Source of the DNA: Lutraria lutraria
Taxonomy: Eukaryota > Mollusca > Bivalvia > Venerida > Mactridae
Direction of reading: 5' to 3'
Length of the DNA: 64,000 nucleotides
NCBI GenBank assembly: GCA_964023205.1
Contig: OZ026841.1
Span: 28,968,399 to 29,032,398 of the forward strand
The translations under genes were made by a program, and so were the position numbers. Of the stretch, positions 35,622-48,824 are shown one piece after another. Every line of letters starts with the position of its first letter. Position 1 is the stretch's first letter. The notes beneath the pieces are model-generated. The model worked only from the letters and a program-made list of their open reading frames with translations. It was not told the DNA's origin and made no database searches.

Positions 35622-35698
35622 TTAGTTGAATATCTGATATAAAGATAATATCGTCAGGATGCATACGACATACTGCTTTGCTGGACGAACGGCATTAC
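35622..35698 (-). CDS. gene A terminal exon: short hydrophobic tail
   Basis: The acceptor TTTGTTTTGTAG is followed by 77 nt: GT completes the split Gly codon after ELGSN, then 24 codons beginning NAVRPAK with a hydrophobic YVVCILTILSLY stretch and TAA. The intron from the large exon is 345 bp. Phase, length, the x-x-[VI]-R-P start and the hydrophobic tail all match the gene B terminal exon. Small residues (S-N-G) before it would suit a GPI omega site; a short membrane tail is the alternative. Confidence 0.5.
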
Positions 35699-36043
35699 CT
35701 ACAAAACAAATAAACGTTCGTGAATAGCAATACCGACTACTGATTCATCATACCAATAAGATTAACAGTGTATATTCAGATGCGATTAAATAGCAATGAC
35801 ATGTATTGCTTAATAAGCATTTAAAATATGGCACATTCGTTGTGCGCTAAACTGAACTTTGCATAAATGAAGTTTTGCTTGAATATTATCAAAATTCAAT
35901 ATACATGTACACTATTTTTAAAAAAATACGATTTGAAAATTCGCATTCACAAACATGTGCTGTGTAAGTATTTAAATTGACCGAAGAAGTATTATATAAC
36001 GACCTTAGTTTATTTAATTAGTAATGCATGGTATAAATCATAC

Positions 36044-39000
36044 CATTCGATCCAAGTTCAGGAGAATCAAATTGACAAAACCCTGAACCAGGAGCACAAG
36101 GAATAGTTCCAGTAGATTGTGAAGGTGCGGAGGACGTTATGGGGATGAAAGGCGTAGATGTCTGAGACGAAAATCCTTCAGATGCACTAGAACTCATAAG
36201 TGCTGATATTGTAGACGTTGTCGCAATCGATGTCGTAAGTGACACCGGTGTCTGCGATGAAAGTCCTTGTGTTCCACTAGAAAGCAATGCTGAAGCTGTA
36301 GACGTTATAGAAACTGATTTCTGTGATGAGAATCCTTGTGATCCACCAGAACTCAATGATGTTGATGCTGTTAACGTTGGAACAACCACTGATGCCAATG
36401 AGGTTGATGTCCAGAATGTGATTCCTTGTGATCCATTGGAACTTAGTGCTGATGATCTTGTTGACGTTGGGGAAATCGATGAGGCAGTAGACATCGATGT
36501 CTGCGATGAGAATCTCTGTGACCCACTGGAGTCCAGAGCTGACGATGTTGTAGACGTTAAAGAAATTGATGTTTTAAAAAACATCGATGTCTGTGATGAA
36601 AATGCATGTGGTAAACTGGAACTCAATGCTGTAGATGATGTAGCCAATGAAGAAATCGATGTTGCAGAAGGCACCGACGTCAGTGAGAAACCTTGTGATC
36701 CACTGGAACTCAACGCTGATGATCTTGTTGACGTTAGAGAACTCAATGAGGCAGTATTCATCGATGTCTGTGACGAGAATCGCCGTGATCCAGTGGAACT
36801 CGGTGATGTCGAAGCGGTTAACGTTGGAACAATTACAGATCCAAATGAGGAAGATGACTGGAATGAGAACCCTTGTGATCCACTAGAACTTTGAGCTGAT
36901 GATCTTGTCGACATTGGGAAAATCGACGAGGCAGTCTTCATCGATGTCTGTGAAGACAATCCATGTGATACACTGAAACTCAGTGTTGCTGATGCTGTTA
37001 AAGTTGGAACAACCACAGATGATGCAAACAAGGTAGATGACCGGAAAGAGAATTCATGTGATCCACTAACACTTAGTGCTGAAGATCTTGTCGAAGTTGG
37101 GAAAATCGAGGAGGATGTCTGTGACGATAATCCTTGTGATCCACTGGAACTCATCACTGATGATCTTGTTGACGTTAAAGAAATCGATGAGGCAGTATTC
37201 ATCGATGTCCGTGACGAGAATCGCAGTGATCCAGTGGAACTCGGTGTTGTCGAAGCGGAAAACGTTTGAACAATTACAGATCCAAATGAGGCAGATGCAT
37301 GGAATGAGAATCCTTGTGATTTACTGGAACTTAGAGCTGATGACTTTATCGACGTTGGAAAAATCGATGAGGCAGTATTCATCGATGTCCGTGACGAGAA
37401 TCGCAGTAATCCAGTGGAACTCGGTGTTGTCGAAGCGGTTAACGTTGGAACAGTTACAGATCCAAATGAGGCAGATGACTGGAATGAGAATCCTTGTGAT
37501 TTACTGGAACTTAGAGCCGATGATTTTATTGACGTTGGAAAAATTGATGAGGCAGTATTCATCAATGTCTGTGATGAGAATCCTTGTAATCCACTGGAGC
37601 TCATCACTGACGATCTTGTTGACGTAACAGAAATCGACGAGGCAGTATTCATCCATGTCTGTGATGAGAAATCCTGTGATCCAGAGGAACTCAGTGTGAT
37701 TGATGCTGTTAACGTTGGGACAATCACTGATGCAAATGAGGTAGACGACCGGAAAAAGAAACTTTGTGATCCATTAGAACTAAACATTGGAGTACTCGAT
37801 GATGCAGATGACAACGACGTCTGCGATGAGAATCCCTGCGAACTACTGGAACTCAACCCCGCTGATATTGTAGGCGTTGGAGAAATTGATAATGCATATG
37901 TCACCGTTGCCTGTGATAAAAATACTTCTGTTGAACTGGAACTAGACATTACAGGTCTTAAAGACGTCGAAGAAAACGATGTTGTTAATGAAACCGATTC
38001 CGGTGATACGGATTCGCTATAATTAAGCGTACCTGTTGTTGTAGACGTGGAAAGAATTGATAAAGAAAACGGCATGGAATTCTGTTGGGTGAATCCTTTA
38101 GAAGAAGGCAGTAAAGACATGGACACGAAAATATAGTTCATAGGTGCGCACATTTGTATTATATCGCCAATCTCTATGTCGTCTACATCGGCGTATAATT
38201 TGCCACCGAAGCGCTCGTCTAGACTGTCGCCCAGTGTTTCCATGAGGGCGTGGAAGAAAACCAGCTCTAATGAATCAATACCATTATTGAAATCAGCATA
38301 GTATTTATTGACACTATAAACGTTTCGCGAGTCAGTCGAGAATGTGCTTGGGTCGTCAAAGCCGACAGCTTTCATCATCACATCTAAGATTTCAACGGCA
38401 TCTTTCATTCCGTCCGGTAACTCCGAAAAATGCTTGTTCAAATCGGCCACTTTCTGGCTGTCATAAAACGTGGCATTGTTCTTATAGCGCCCAGCAGAGA
38501 GGAACGTATCTAACCAAGGGCGGTATGTGTGATAGAAACATTGGATATACTCAGACACCTGTACCATGTTAAACATGTCCATTCCTTTAACCATACTATT
38601 ACCTAACTGGTAGAAATACACAGCTCCATTATAATATGTGGAGCTAAGTGGATTCCACTGAGTGGATGTTGGCATGATATAACTGGAGAAATAGTTATTT
38701 GTCATAGGTGCGCACATTTGTATTATATCGCCAATCTCTCTGTCGTCTACATCGGCGTACAATTTGCCACCGAAGCGCTCGTCTAGACTGTCGCCCAGTG
38801 TTTCCATGAGGGCGTGGAAGAAAACCAGCTCTAATGAATCAATACCATTATTGAAATCGTCATAGTATTTATTGACACTATAAACGTTTCGCGAGTCAGT
38901 CGAGAATGTGCTTGGGTCGTCAAAACCGACAGCTTTCATCATCACATCTAAGATTTCAACGGCATCTTTCAGTCCGGCCGGTAACTCCGAAAAATGCTTG

Positions 39001-42000
39001 TTCAAATCGGCCACTTTCTGGCTGTCATAAAACGTGGCATTGTTCTTATAGCGCCCAGTAGAGAGGAACGTATCTAACCAAGGGCGGTATGTGTGATAGA
39101 AACATTGGATATACTCAGACACCTGTACCATGTTAAACGTGTCCATTCCTTTAACCATACTATTACCTAACTGGTAGAAATACACAGCTCCATTATAATA
39201 TGTGGAGCTAAGTGGATTCCACTGAGTGGATGTTTGCATTATATAACTGGAGAAATAGTTATTTGTCATAGGTGCGCACATTTGTATTATATCGCCAATC
39301 TCTATGTCGTCTACATCGGCGTATAATTTGCCACCGAAGCGCTCGTCTAGACTGTCGCCCAGTGTTTCCATGAGGGCGTGGAAGAAAACCAGCTCTAATG
39401 AATCAATACCATTATTGAAATCGTCATAGTATTTATTGACACTATAAACGTTTCGCGAGTCAGTCGAGAATGTGCTTGGGTCGTCAAAGCCGACAGCTTT
39501 CATCATCACATCTAAGATTTCAACGGCATCTTTCATTCCGTCCGGTAACTCCGAAAAATGCTTGTTCAAATCGGCCACTTTCTGGCTGTCATAAAACGTG
39601 GCATTGTTCTTATAGCGCCCAGCAGAGAGGAACGTATCTAACCAAGGGCGGTATGTGTGATAGAAACATTGGATATACTCAGACACCTGTACCATGTTAA
39701 ACGTGTCCATTCCTTTAACCATACTATTACCTAACTGGTAGAAATACACAGCTCCATTATAATATGTGGAGCTAAGTGGATTCCACTGAGTGGATGTTTG
39801 CATTATATAACTGGAGAAATAGTTATTTGTCATAGGTGCGCACATTTGTATTATATCGCCAATCTCTCTGTCGTCTACATCGGCGTATAATTTGCCACCG
39901 AAGCGCTCGTCTAGACTGTCGCCCAGTGTTTCCATGAGGGCGTGGAAGAAAACCAGCTCTAATGAATCAATACCATTATTGAAATCGTCATAGTATTTAT
40001 TGACACTATAAACGTTTCGCGAGTCAGTCGAGAATGTGCTTGGGTCGTCAAAGCCGACAGCTTTCATCATCACATCTAAGATTTCAACGGCATCTTTCAT
40101 TCTGTCCGGTAACTCCGAAAAATGCTTGTTCAAATCGGCCACTTTCTGGCTGTCATAAAACGTGGCATTGTTCTTATAGCGCCCAGCAGAGAGGAACGTA
40201 TCTAACCAAGGGCGGTATGTGTGATAGAAACATTGGATATACTCAGACACCTGTACCATGTTAAACATGTCCATTCCTTTAACCATACTATTACCTAACT
40301 GGTAGAAATACACAGCTCCATTATAATATGTGGAGCTAAGTGGATTCCACTGAGTGGATGTTTGCATTATATAACTGGAGAAATAGTTCTTTGTCATAGG
40401 TGCGCACATTTGTATTATATCGCCAATCTCTCTGTCGTCTACATCGGCGTATAATTTGCCACCGAAGCGCTCGTCTAGACTGTCGCCCAGTGTTTCCATG
40501 AGGGCGCGGAAGAAAACCAGCTCTAATGAATCAATACCATTATTGAAATCGGCATAGTATATATTGACACTATAAACGTTTCGCGAGTCAGTCGAGAATG
40601 TGCTTGGGTCGTCAAAGCCGACAGCTTTCATCATCACATCTAAGATTTCAACGGCATCTTTCATTCCGTCCGGTAACTCCGAAAAATGCTTGTTCAAATC
40701 GGCCACTTTCTGGCTGTCATAAAACGTGGCATTGTTCTTATAGCGCCCAGCAGAAAGGAACGTATCTAACCAAGGGCGGTATGTGTGATAGAAACATTGG
40801 ATATACTCAGACACCTGTACCATGTTTAACATGTCCATTCCGTTAACCATACTATTACCTAACTGGTAGAAATACACAGCTCCATTATAATATGTGGAGC
40901 TAAGTGGATTCCACTGAGTGGATGTTTGCATTATATAACTGGAGAAATAGTTATTTGTCATAGGTGCGCACATTTGTATTATATCGCCAATCTCTCTGTC
41001 GTCTACATCGGCGTATAATTTGCCACCGAAGCGCTCGTCTAGACTGTCGCCCAGTGTTTCCATGAGGGCGCGGAAGAAAACCAGCTCTAATGAATCAATA
41101 CCATTATTGAAATCGGCATAGTATATATTGACACTATAAACGTTTCGCGAGTCAGTCGAGAATGTGCTTGGGTCGTCAAAGCCGACAGCTTTCATCATCA
41201 CATCTAAGATTTCAACGGCATCTTTCATTCCGTCCGGTAACTCCGAAAAATGCTTGTTCAAATCGGCCACTTTCTGGCTGTCATAAAACGTGGCATTGTT
41301 CTTATAGCGCCCAGCAGAGAGGAACGTATCTAACCAAGGGCGGTATGTGTGATAGAAACATTGGATATACTCAGACACCTGTACCATGTTAAACATGTCC
41401 ATTCCTTTAACCATACTATTACCTAACTGGTAGAAATACACAGCTCCATTATAATATGTGGAGCTAAGTGGATTCCACTGAGTGGATGTTTGCATTATAT
41501 AACTGGAGAAATAGTTATTTGTCATAGGTGCGCACATTTGTATTATATCGCCAATCTCTCTGTCGTCTACATCGGCGTATAATTTGCCACCGAAGCGCTC
41601 GTCTAGACTGTCGCCTAGTGTTTCCATGAGGGCGCGGAAGAAAACCAGCTCTAATGAATCAATACCATTATTGAAATCGGCATAGTATATATTGACACTA
41701 TGAACGTTTCGCGAGTCAGTCGAGAATGTGCTTGGGTCGTCAAAGCCGACAGCTTTCATCATCACATCTAAGATTTCAACGGCATCTTTCATTCTGTCCG
41801 TTAACTCCGAAAAATGCTTGTTCAAATCGGCCACTTTCTGGCTGTCATAAAACGTGGCATTGTTCTTATAGCGCCCAGCAGAGAGGAACGTATCTAACCA
41901 AGGGCGGTATGTGTGATAGAAACATTGGATATACTCAGACACCTGTACCATGTTAAACATGTCCATTCCTTTAACCATACTATTACCTAACTGGTAGAAA

Positions 42001-44377
42001 TACACAGCTCCATTATAATATGTGGAGCTAAGTGGATTCCACTGAGTGGATGTTGGCATGATATAACTGGAGAAATAGATATTTGTCATAGGTGCGCACA
42101 TTTGTATTATATCGCCAATCTCTCTGTCGTCTACATCGGCGTATAATTTGCCACCGAAGCGCTCGTCTAGACTGTCGCCTAGTGTTTCCACGAGGGCGCG
42201 GAAGAAAACCAGCTCTAATGAATCAATACCATTATTGAAATCGGCATAGTATATATTGACACTATAAACGTTTCGCGAGTCAGTCGAGAATGTGCTTGGG
42301 TCGTCAAAGCCGACAGCTTTCATCATCACATCTAAGATTTCAACGGCATCTTTCATTCCGTCCGGTAACTCCGAAAAATGCTTGTTCAAATCGGCCACTT
42401 TCTGGCTGTCATAAAACGTGGCATTGTTCTTATAGCGCCCAGCAGAGAGGAACGTATCTAACCAAGGGCGGTATGTGTGATAGAAACATTGGATATACTC
42501 AGACACCTGTACCATGTTAAACATGTCCATTCCTTTAACCATACTATTACCTAACTGGTAGAAATACACAGCTCCATTATAATATGTGGAGCTAAGTGGA
42601 TTCCACTGAGTGGATGTTGGCATGATATAACTGGAGAAATAGTTCTTTGTCATAGGTGCGCACATTTGTATTATATCGCCAATCTCTCTGTCGTCTACAT
42701 CGGCGTATAATTTGCCACCGAAGCGCTCGTCTAGACTGTCGCCCAGTGTTTCCATGAGGGCGCGGAAGAAAACCAGCTCTAATGAATCAATACCATTATT
42801 GAAATCGGCATAGTATATATTGACACTATAAACGTTTCGCAAGTCAGTCGAGAATGTGCTTGGGTCGTCAAAGCCGACAGCTTTCATCATCACATCTAAG
42901 ATTTCAACGGCATCTTTCATTCCGTCCGGTAACTCCGAAAAATGCTTGTTCAAATCGGCCACTTTCTGGCTGTCATAAAACGTGGCATTGTTCTTATAGC
43001 GCCCAGCAGAGAGGAACGTATCTAACCAAGGGCGGTATGTGTGATAGAAACATTGGATATACTCAGACACCTGTACCATGTTAAACATGTCCATTCCGTT
43101 AACCATACTATTACCTAACTGGTAGAAATACACAGCTCCATTATAATATGTGGAGCTAAGTGGATTCCACTGAGTGGATGTTTGCATTATATAACTGGAG
43201 AAATAGATATTTGTCATAGGTGCGCACATTTGTATTATATCGCCAATCTCTCTGTCGTCTACATCGGCGTATAATTTGCCACCGAAGCGCTCGTCTAGAC
43301 TGTCGCCTAGTGTTTCCATGAGGGCGCGGAAGAAAACCAGCTCTAATGAATCAATACCATTATTGAAATCGGCATAGTATATATTGACACTATAAACGTT
43401 TCGCGAGTCAGTCGAGAATGTGCTTGGGTCGTCAAAGCCGACAGCTTTCATCATCACATCTAAGATTTCAACGGCATCTTTCATTCTGTCCGGTAACTCC
43501 GAAAAATGCTTGTTCAAATCGGCCACTTTCTGGCTGTCATAAAACGTGGCATTGTTCTTATAGCGCCCAGCAGAGAGGAACGTATCTAACCAAGGGCGGT
43601 ATGTGTGATAGAAACATTGGATATACTCAGACACCTGTACCATGTTAAACATGTCCATTCCTTTAACCATACTATTACCTAACTGGTAGAAATACACAGC
43701 TCCATTATAATATGTGGAGCTAAGTGGATTCCACTGAGTGGATGTTGGCATGATATCACTGGAGAAATAGATATTTGTCATAGGTGCGCACATTTGTATT
43801 ATATCGCCAATCTCTCTGTCGTCTACATCGGCGTATAATTTGCCACCGAAGCGCTCGTCTAGACTGTCGCCTAGTGTTTCCATGAGGGCGCGGAAGAAAA
43901 CCAGCTCTAATGAATCAATACCATTATTGAAATCGGCATAGTATATATTGACACTATAAACGTTTCGCGAGTCAGTCGAGAATGTGCTTGGGTCGTCAAA
44001 GCCGACAGCTTTCATCATCACATCTAAGATTTCAACGGCATCTTTCATTCCGTCCGGTAACTCCGAAAAATGCTTGTTCAAATCGGCCACTTTCTGATTG
44101 TCATAAAACGTGGCATTGTTCTTATAGCGCCCAGCAGAGAGGAACGTATCTAACCAAGGGCGGTATGTGTGATAGAAACATTGGATATACTCAGACACCT
44201 GTACCATGTTAAACGTGTCCATTCCTTTAACCATACTATTACCTAACTGGTAGAAATACACTGCTCCATATGTGTCTGAACTGTGCGGTTGCCACCTACC
44301 GCTTGTTGATTGTCTGTTATTTATTAACTGACTAGTAGTGGTCAATAGTGTTTTTGCATTTGTATTCCGAATTATTC
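36044..44377 (-). CDS. gene A main exon: 11 x 188-residue repeat plus mucin-like region
   Basis: One exon of 8,334 nt (2,778 codons), acceptor CACTTCAG, donor GTATGA, both phase 1. After about 35 N-terminal residues come 11 near-identical 188-residue units (about 44,290 down to 38,135). Each unit has GAVYFYQLGNSM, YIQCFYHTYRPWLDTFL, an NNAT sequon, HFSELPDGMKDAVEILDVMM, DSLELVFFRALMETLGDSLD and IIQMCAPM, with two Cys and a mostly helical look. I do not recognise the domain. From about 38,130 to 36,120 follows a Ser/Thr-rich region made of 30-residue units (SSSGSQGFSSQTSM...), likely O-glycosylated, then CAPGSGFCQFDSPELGSNG. Joined to the signal exon at 45.9 kb and the tail exon at 35.6 kb the protein is 2,824 residues. 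Likely a secreted or cell-surface structural or mucin-like protein. Confidence 0.82.
38135..44290 (-). repeat. 564-bp coding tandem array, 11 copies
   Basis: Eleven head-to-tail units of exactly 564 bp, differing at only a few percent of sites, with no frame-breaking indel. A 76-codon plus-strand frame beginning MCLGRQSRQLSS recurs at 564-bp steps but is an antisense shadow. The identity implies recent duplication or ongoing homogenisation. Confidence 0.95.
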
Positions 44378-44954
44378 CTGAAGTGTATTGAAATATCTAT
44401 TTTATATTTTATCTCTTTTTGTATGTTTTTGCTATACAAATCGTGTATCTTACTTCAAGTTTTGCAAAAGTATATTTTATTTGATAGCTATATAATTATA
44501 CGAATTTGTCTTCGCGTTCTATTGTGCGTTCTTTTGCATTATGCTAAAAACTGTATGTATATTTGACCCTTTATTACTCTAATTGAACACCAAGTTGTAT
44601 ATGCTTTTTATGTTATCACCTTTTATATTATGTCAATTTGGCCATGTCTTTAATATCTATAATTTACGCATTCTTTATTGGATTGTTATATTTAAGTTTT
44701 ATTTTGGTAATGTGTCAGTACAGATTTGGACTGATTGATATCATATATTCTATTTGAGTGACCATGTTGGTATATACTTTAAATATGGTAATCATCATTG
44801 CATTATCAAGACCTGTACATATGTTTCAATTGTTAATAAGGTAATAGACTTCATACAAAATATTAATACAAGGAAAAAGGTACACTGCACTAATACAGAA
44901 AGCTAACACGTGATAGATCCCGCATTAACTAATGCGTAAAATATGTCTACCCAT

Positions 44955-45130
44955 AGTCAAACCTCTGTTACCGACCACCTCCAATAAAATGCACCATGTG
45001 AATACAGGCTACTCTTTTAAAAAGTTCAGATTATTTAGCACAAAATGACCTCTGAATAAATGTCGCCTGTCAACAAAGGTCACTGAATGTCTTTCCCAAA
45101 GGTGACTTTTGTTCAAATGTTTAACTGTAT
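44955..45130. repeat. dispersed GGCCTTT/AAAGGTC repeat, copy 2
   Basis: Contains GTCAACAAAGGTCACTG, AAGGTGACTTTTGTTC and ATGACCTCTGAATAAATGTCG. Same family as 25,036 and 54,585. Inside intron 1 of gene A. Confidence 0.4.
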
Positions 45131-45927
45131 GCAGACATTACATTAATAAGAAATATCATGACTGTGGTTGGAGATTAGGTTGTGTATTGCATCATGTCAC
45201 TTTGCTAGTTTTGTTTTACCGTTCGTTGCTTCAGAATTTTTTATAATCCAAATTTGCAACAGTAGATTTTATACAACGAAACTGTGACAGATCATCTTGT
45301 TTCTTTTTTTTTGAAATTTTCGTTTTAGATACAGATGGTAGTCACTCAACAAGGTTGTAATTATAAATACACGAATGGTAAAATCGCGTCATTTATCATA
45401 TGCAATCTGCCCATGTTAGAAGCAAATAATTCTATGATTTTTCATTTCATAGGTATAGTCTTAGAAATACGTGGATAAAACTACTGGAAGACAAATTGTA
45501 TTATATGAGATAATCAATTGTGATACGGAATTCAGGAGTGCGATAATACGACAGTTCCTGCAAGAAACCTTCAAATATCGCCAATTATGGCGGATCTCTG
45601 TACATATATGAACGGATTGTTTTTAGCTTAATTCAGTTGTAGATAAACTAATGAGTTATTAACTAGTATTGAAGGAATGAGTGCTAGGAAGGTCTTATAT
45701 CCATCTTTTATAAATTGTACAAACCGTTCTTCTTGCACTTCCCATTCAGTCGTGATGTATGCTCTAAAAGCTTTCCCTTTCGAAAAGAATTCATGAAATG
45801 AAAACATTAATGTTTCTGGAACACTTAATGAACAGTTCGTGAAATATTCATGAAGTATGAATGACTATTTGACTGTTTTTTTATTAACTGCTACCTAAGC
45901 GTTAGTGTTTAAACAACATGTACATAC

Positions 45928-46001
45928 CTGATGATGCCAGGAACAACAACATCAACGTCGCCATAACTCCCCGAAACCTCCCTATCTTCATCTCGAAAGG
46001 T
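45928..46001 (-). CDS. gene A first coding exon: signal peptide
   Basis: The acceptor GTATTGCAG gives a 10-nt 5' UTR piece, then ATG at 45,991 and 21 codons beginning MKIGRFRGVMATLMLLFLA and ending in SS, then G before the GTATGT donor. Basic n-region, Leu/Met-rich core and small residues at the end make a classical signal peptide. The phase-1 G joins GA of the 44,377 acceptor to give Gly. An upstream non-coding exon is implied by the 5' acceptor. Intron length to the main exon is 1,550 bp. Confidence 0.72.
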
Positions 46002-46797
46002 CTGCAATACAAATAATTATCAGTGTTCATAAGTTATCATACGGCATAAGTTCTATAAGAAATGATAAAGTTTTTTATACAACATGAGGTAAGACGCCTA
46101 ACAACATCCTTGTATGACACTTATGAATTTCACAATAAATAGTGATATAAATTACATGTAGTTAATATGTACGAACAATATAATACAATACGTAAAGTTG
46201 TAATGGCGATACATAGGAAAAGTTAACTAAGAGAAATTAACCAAGAGAAATGTGGATAAGATAAAGCTGTTTATACATAATTATATTATGTGCAATTTCA
46301 TAAAAACGTTATATAAAGGCATATGTTTCCATATTTATGGAGAAAGTACTAATCCTAGTATTATATGGCGGAGATAGGTTTAGAGCGTGAATATCAAACC
46401 ATGCATACGAAGCGAAGTCTTATTTCAATGATTCACATATAAATTAACAATTGTCCGTAAATTTGGGAACCTAGTGTTTTTTTCCTATGTAACCGCAAAA
46501 ATAATTTGCTTGTACATACTTTTGCAAGGTAACGACACATCGCTGAATAACCTAAATGATATTGTGTAAAAATCACTTAAACATCGTTTCAAAAATCTCA
46601 TATATTGATATTCATTGTATAGTTTTGTACACAAAAATACATGGATGCCATGAAATAATGCATAGATGTGACAAAGGTTTATGGAGTTTTTGTAAAATAA
46701 AACTGTTGAAGGCGCTGAATCTTTGCACGATCTAATCAAGTTCAAACGTTAAGCAGTGTCCAAACTGCGCTGACATGAGAGTTAAAGGACATAAGAG

Positions 46798-47118
46798 TTA
46801 AAGGCCCACTAGCCTTTTGAATTTAGTAATACACAACAATATATAAAATATTAGTAAAATATAAGAAATATATTTTATTTGCTCTAAAACAATATTTACA
46901 AGATATAACCTTTCTTAGCCACATCTCGGGAAAAATATTGTCAGATGCTTTTCTTATCTTTTGCAACATCATTGAAAAATACGCTACTATAGAGTTAAAA
47001 ATATTTTTTTCGGAACGTTTTTATTCCAATTTAAAGTAAGTTTCCCTGACAAGACATCTTTCGGGGTAAAAGTAGACCTACTTCAATTTTGACATTCAAA
47101 ATGTCAGTGGGACTTTAG
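46798..47118. mobile_element. MITE, copy 3 of TTAA/CCCCATTAGC family
   Basis: Begins TTAAAGGCCCACTAGCC (46,798) and ends GTCAGTGGGACTTTAG. The interior matches copy 1 over nearly its full length (TTTGAATTTAGTAAT, TAGCCACATCTC, TTGCAACATCATTGAAAA). About 320 bp, no ORF. Confidence 0.65.
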
Positions 47119-48824
47119 ATACTAAATATACACAGTCATTGCCTTGAGTCAAATTCTTTATGTAAAAAGTCTTATACGTTCAATCACGTTAATTTGAAAG
47201 AAGTTAATAATTTGTATAAAAGCTACGTATAAGAATTCTATTGTATATAAATGTATACCTAGATACACAAAGGTAGACAGAAATTTTATGAAAACATTAA
47301 AGTTTGATAGCTACTATGAATACTACCAAATGAATACACTAAATATATGACTGAATACACAGGTATAAACGTATTTTATTTTTACTAACTGCTGGTAAAT
47401 ATAAGCGTTTATATAGAAGAACAGAATTAATTACAATTGAACAATGCCGTAACATGCACGTGTAATCGACATTACAATTGTGTATAAATGCAAGCAAATG
47501 AATAAGGTAATTGGCAAGTAAAAGCGGATAATTAATCTATAAATCATTATTGTTCGAATATATTTATTAAATATTCGATTAATCTACAATGATTTGACTT
47601 TTATAATAGAATAAAACAGTAACTTCCTTCTAGTATAAAATATGAAAGAATGTCAGCAATGTGGCGTACATTATAATATTATCTTATTATATTATGATAC
47701 AAATGAAGAACTTAATGCGATAAGAATTAATAAGGTCGGCAAAACTCTAAAATGCATTTTAAAAGAATTAGGCAAACTTAGGAATCACCTAAGCTAAAAA
47801 GATCACTGGGCCAACCCATGCGCAAAAACGAAAAAAAAAATATACCAAAGTGAGAAATATCGGCTCGAAATTTGGGGCGATTTTATTTTACTTTATCTGA
47901 TTTGCAATTATTTTTATAAATAAACGTGAATATGTTTCATTGTATATTTATAGTATCAATGTCATTAAACATGTTAATATTAAATAAGCCGAATAAAGCA
48001 TATTTATTGCAGTAAGCTTGACTAAACTCATGTTCACGTTCGTGCGCAAAACGAATGATTACTGCACAGATTTTGTAATTATCTTCGCATGTAGCGAATG
48101 GTGCATGCAAATCGTGAACCCTGAAACTACTTGTTGATATGACGAGTATAAACTAAACTAAAACTAATAACGTCAACTATAAAAAAATAGAATACAATGA
48201 AAGTGATATAAATGTAATGGCAAGACATGTAGACACTACGAGTATTGCTTAATACATACCAACTCCAGAACGCACCGACAGGAGGCTTCAATGTATTAAT
48301 AAATACACTAAAACCATACATCATAAGTATCACTTTTTCAAAGGATTTTTAATACTTAATCTATACACAAACCTCTTATTAAGGCCGCCCCTCTACTTGT
48401 ACGTACAACGTCCGATTTTTGTCCCAAAGTCGGTCGTAATATCGAAGTTTTATATCGATGCTTTTTTGTGCTATATTTGTTGTATTTTTTTTACTTAAAT
48501 ACAGAATATCAGGTACCATAACTGTTTTATAAAATATAATTCATCACGGTTTTTATCAATAAAGGTATCTACAAGGTGTTAATGCATTTAATATAAATAT
48601 GGCGCACTTATGGGGGCTCTTGGGGAAAAAATGAACAAACTTAAAATTGACTTTTCAAATATTCTGGGAAATGTTCAAACTGACAGATCCGATGTTCGAA
48701 TAAGAAAAGCCTTGATGTGTGGCATGTTACATTCTTAACTTTCTTAACGATTTATACTCGCGGGTACCAACTTAAATAAGTTAACATAGATCGACAGTGG
48801 TCTACAATTCTCTTGTATTAAAGA
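47119..48824. other. non-coding, no gene found
   Basis: Very AT-rich sequence with short random open frames only. No exon or repeat array supported. Confidence 0.45.

Noticed and set aside
36418..38022. Asp/Glu-rich plus-strand ORFs (158, 183 and 202 residues)
   Set aside because: Antisense of the Ser/Thr-rich region of gene A; the acidic composition follows from the reverse complement of Ser/Thr codons.
38342..44212. Ten identical 76-residue plus-strand ORFs (MCLGRQSRQLSS...) at 564-bp steps
   Set aside because: They repeat only because the antisense coding unit repeats. There are no independent coding features, and one of the eleven units lacks the ORF.
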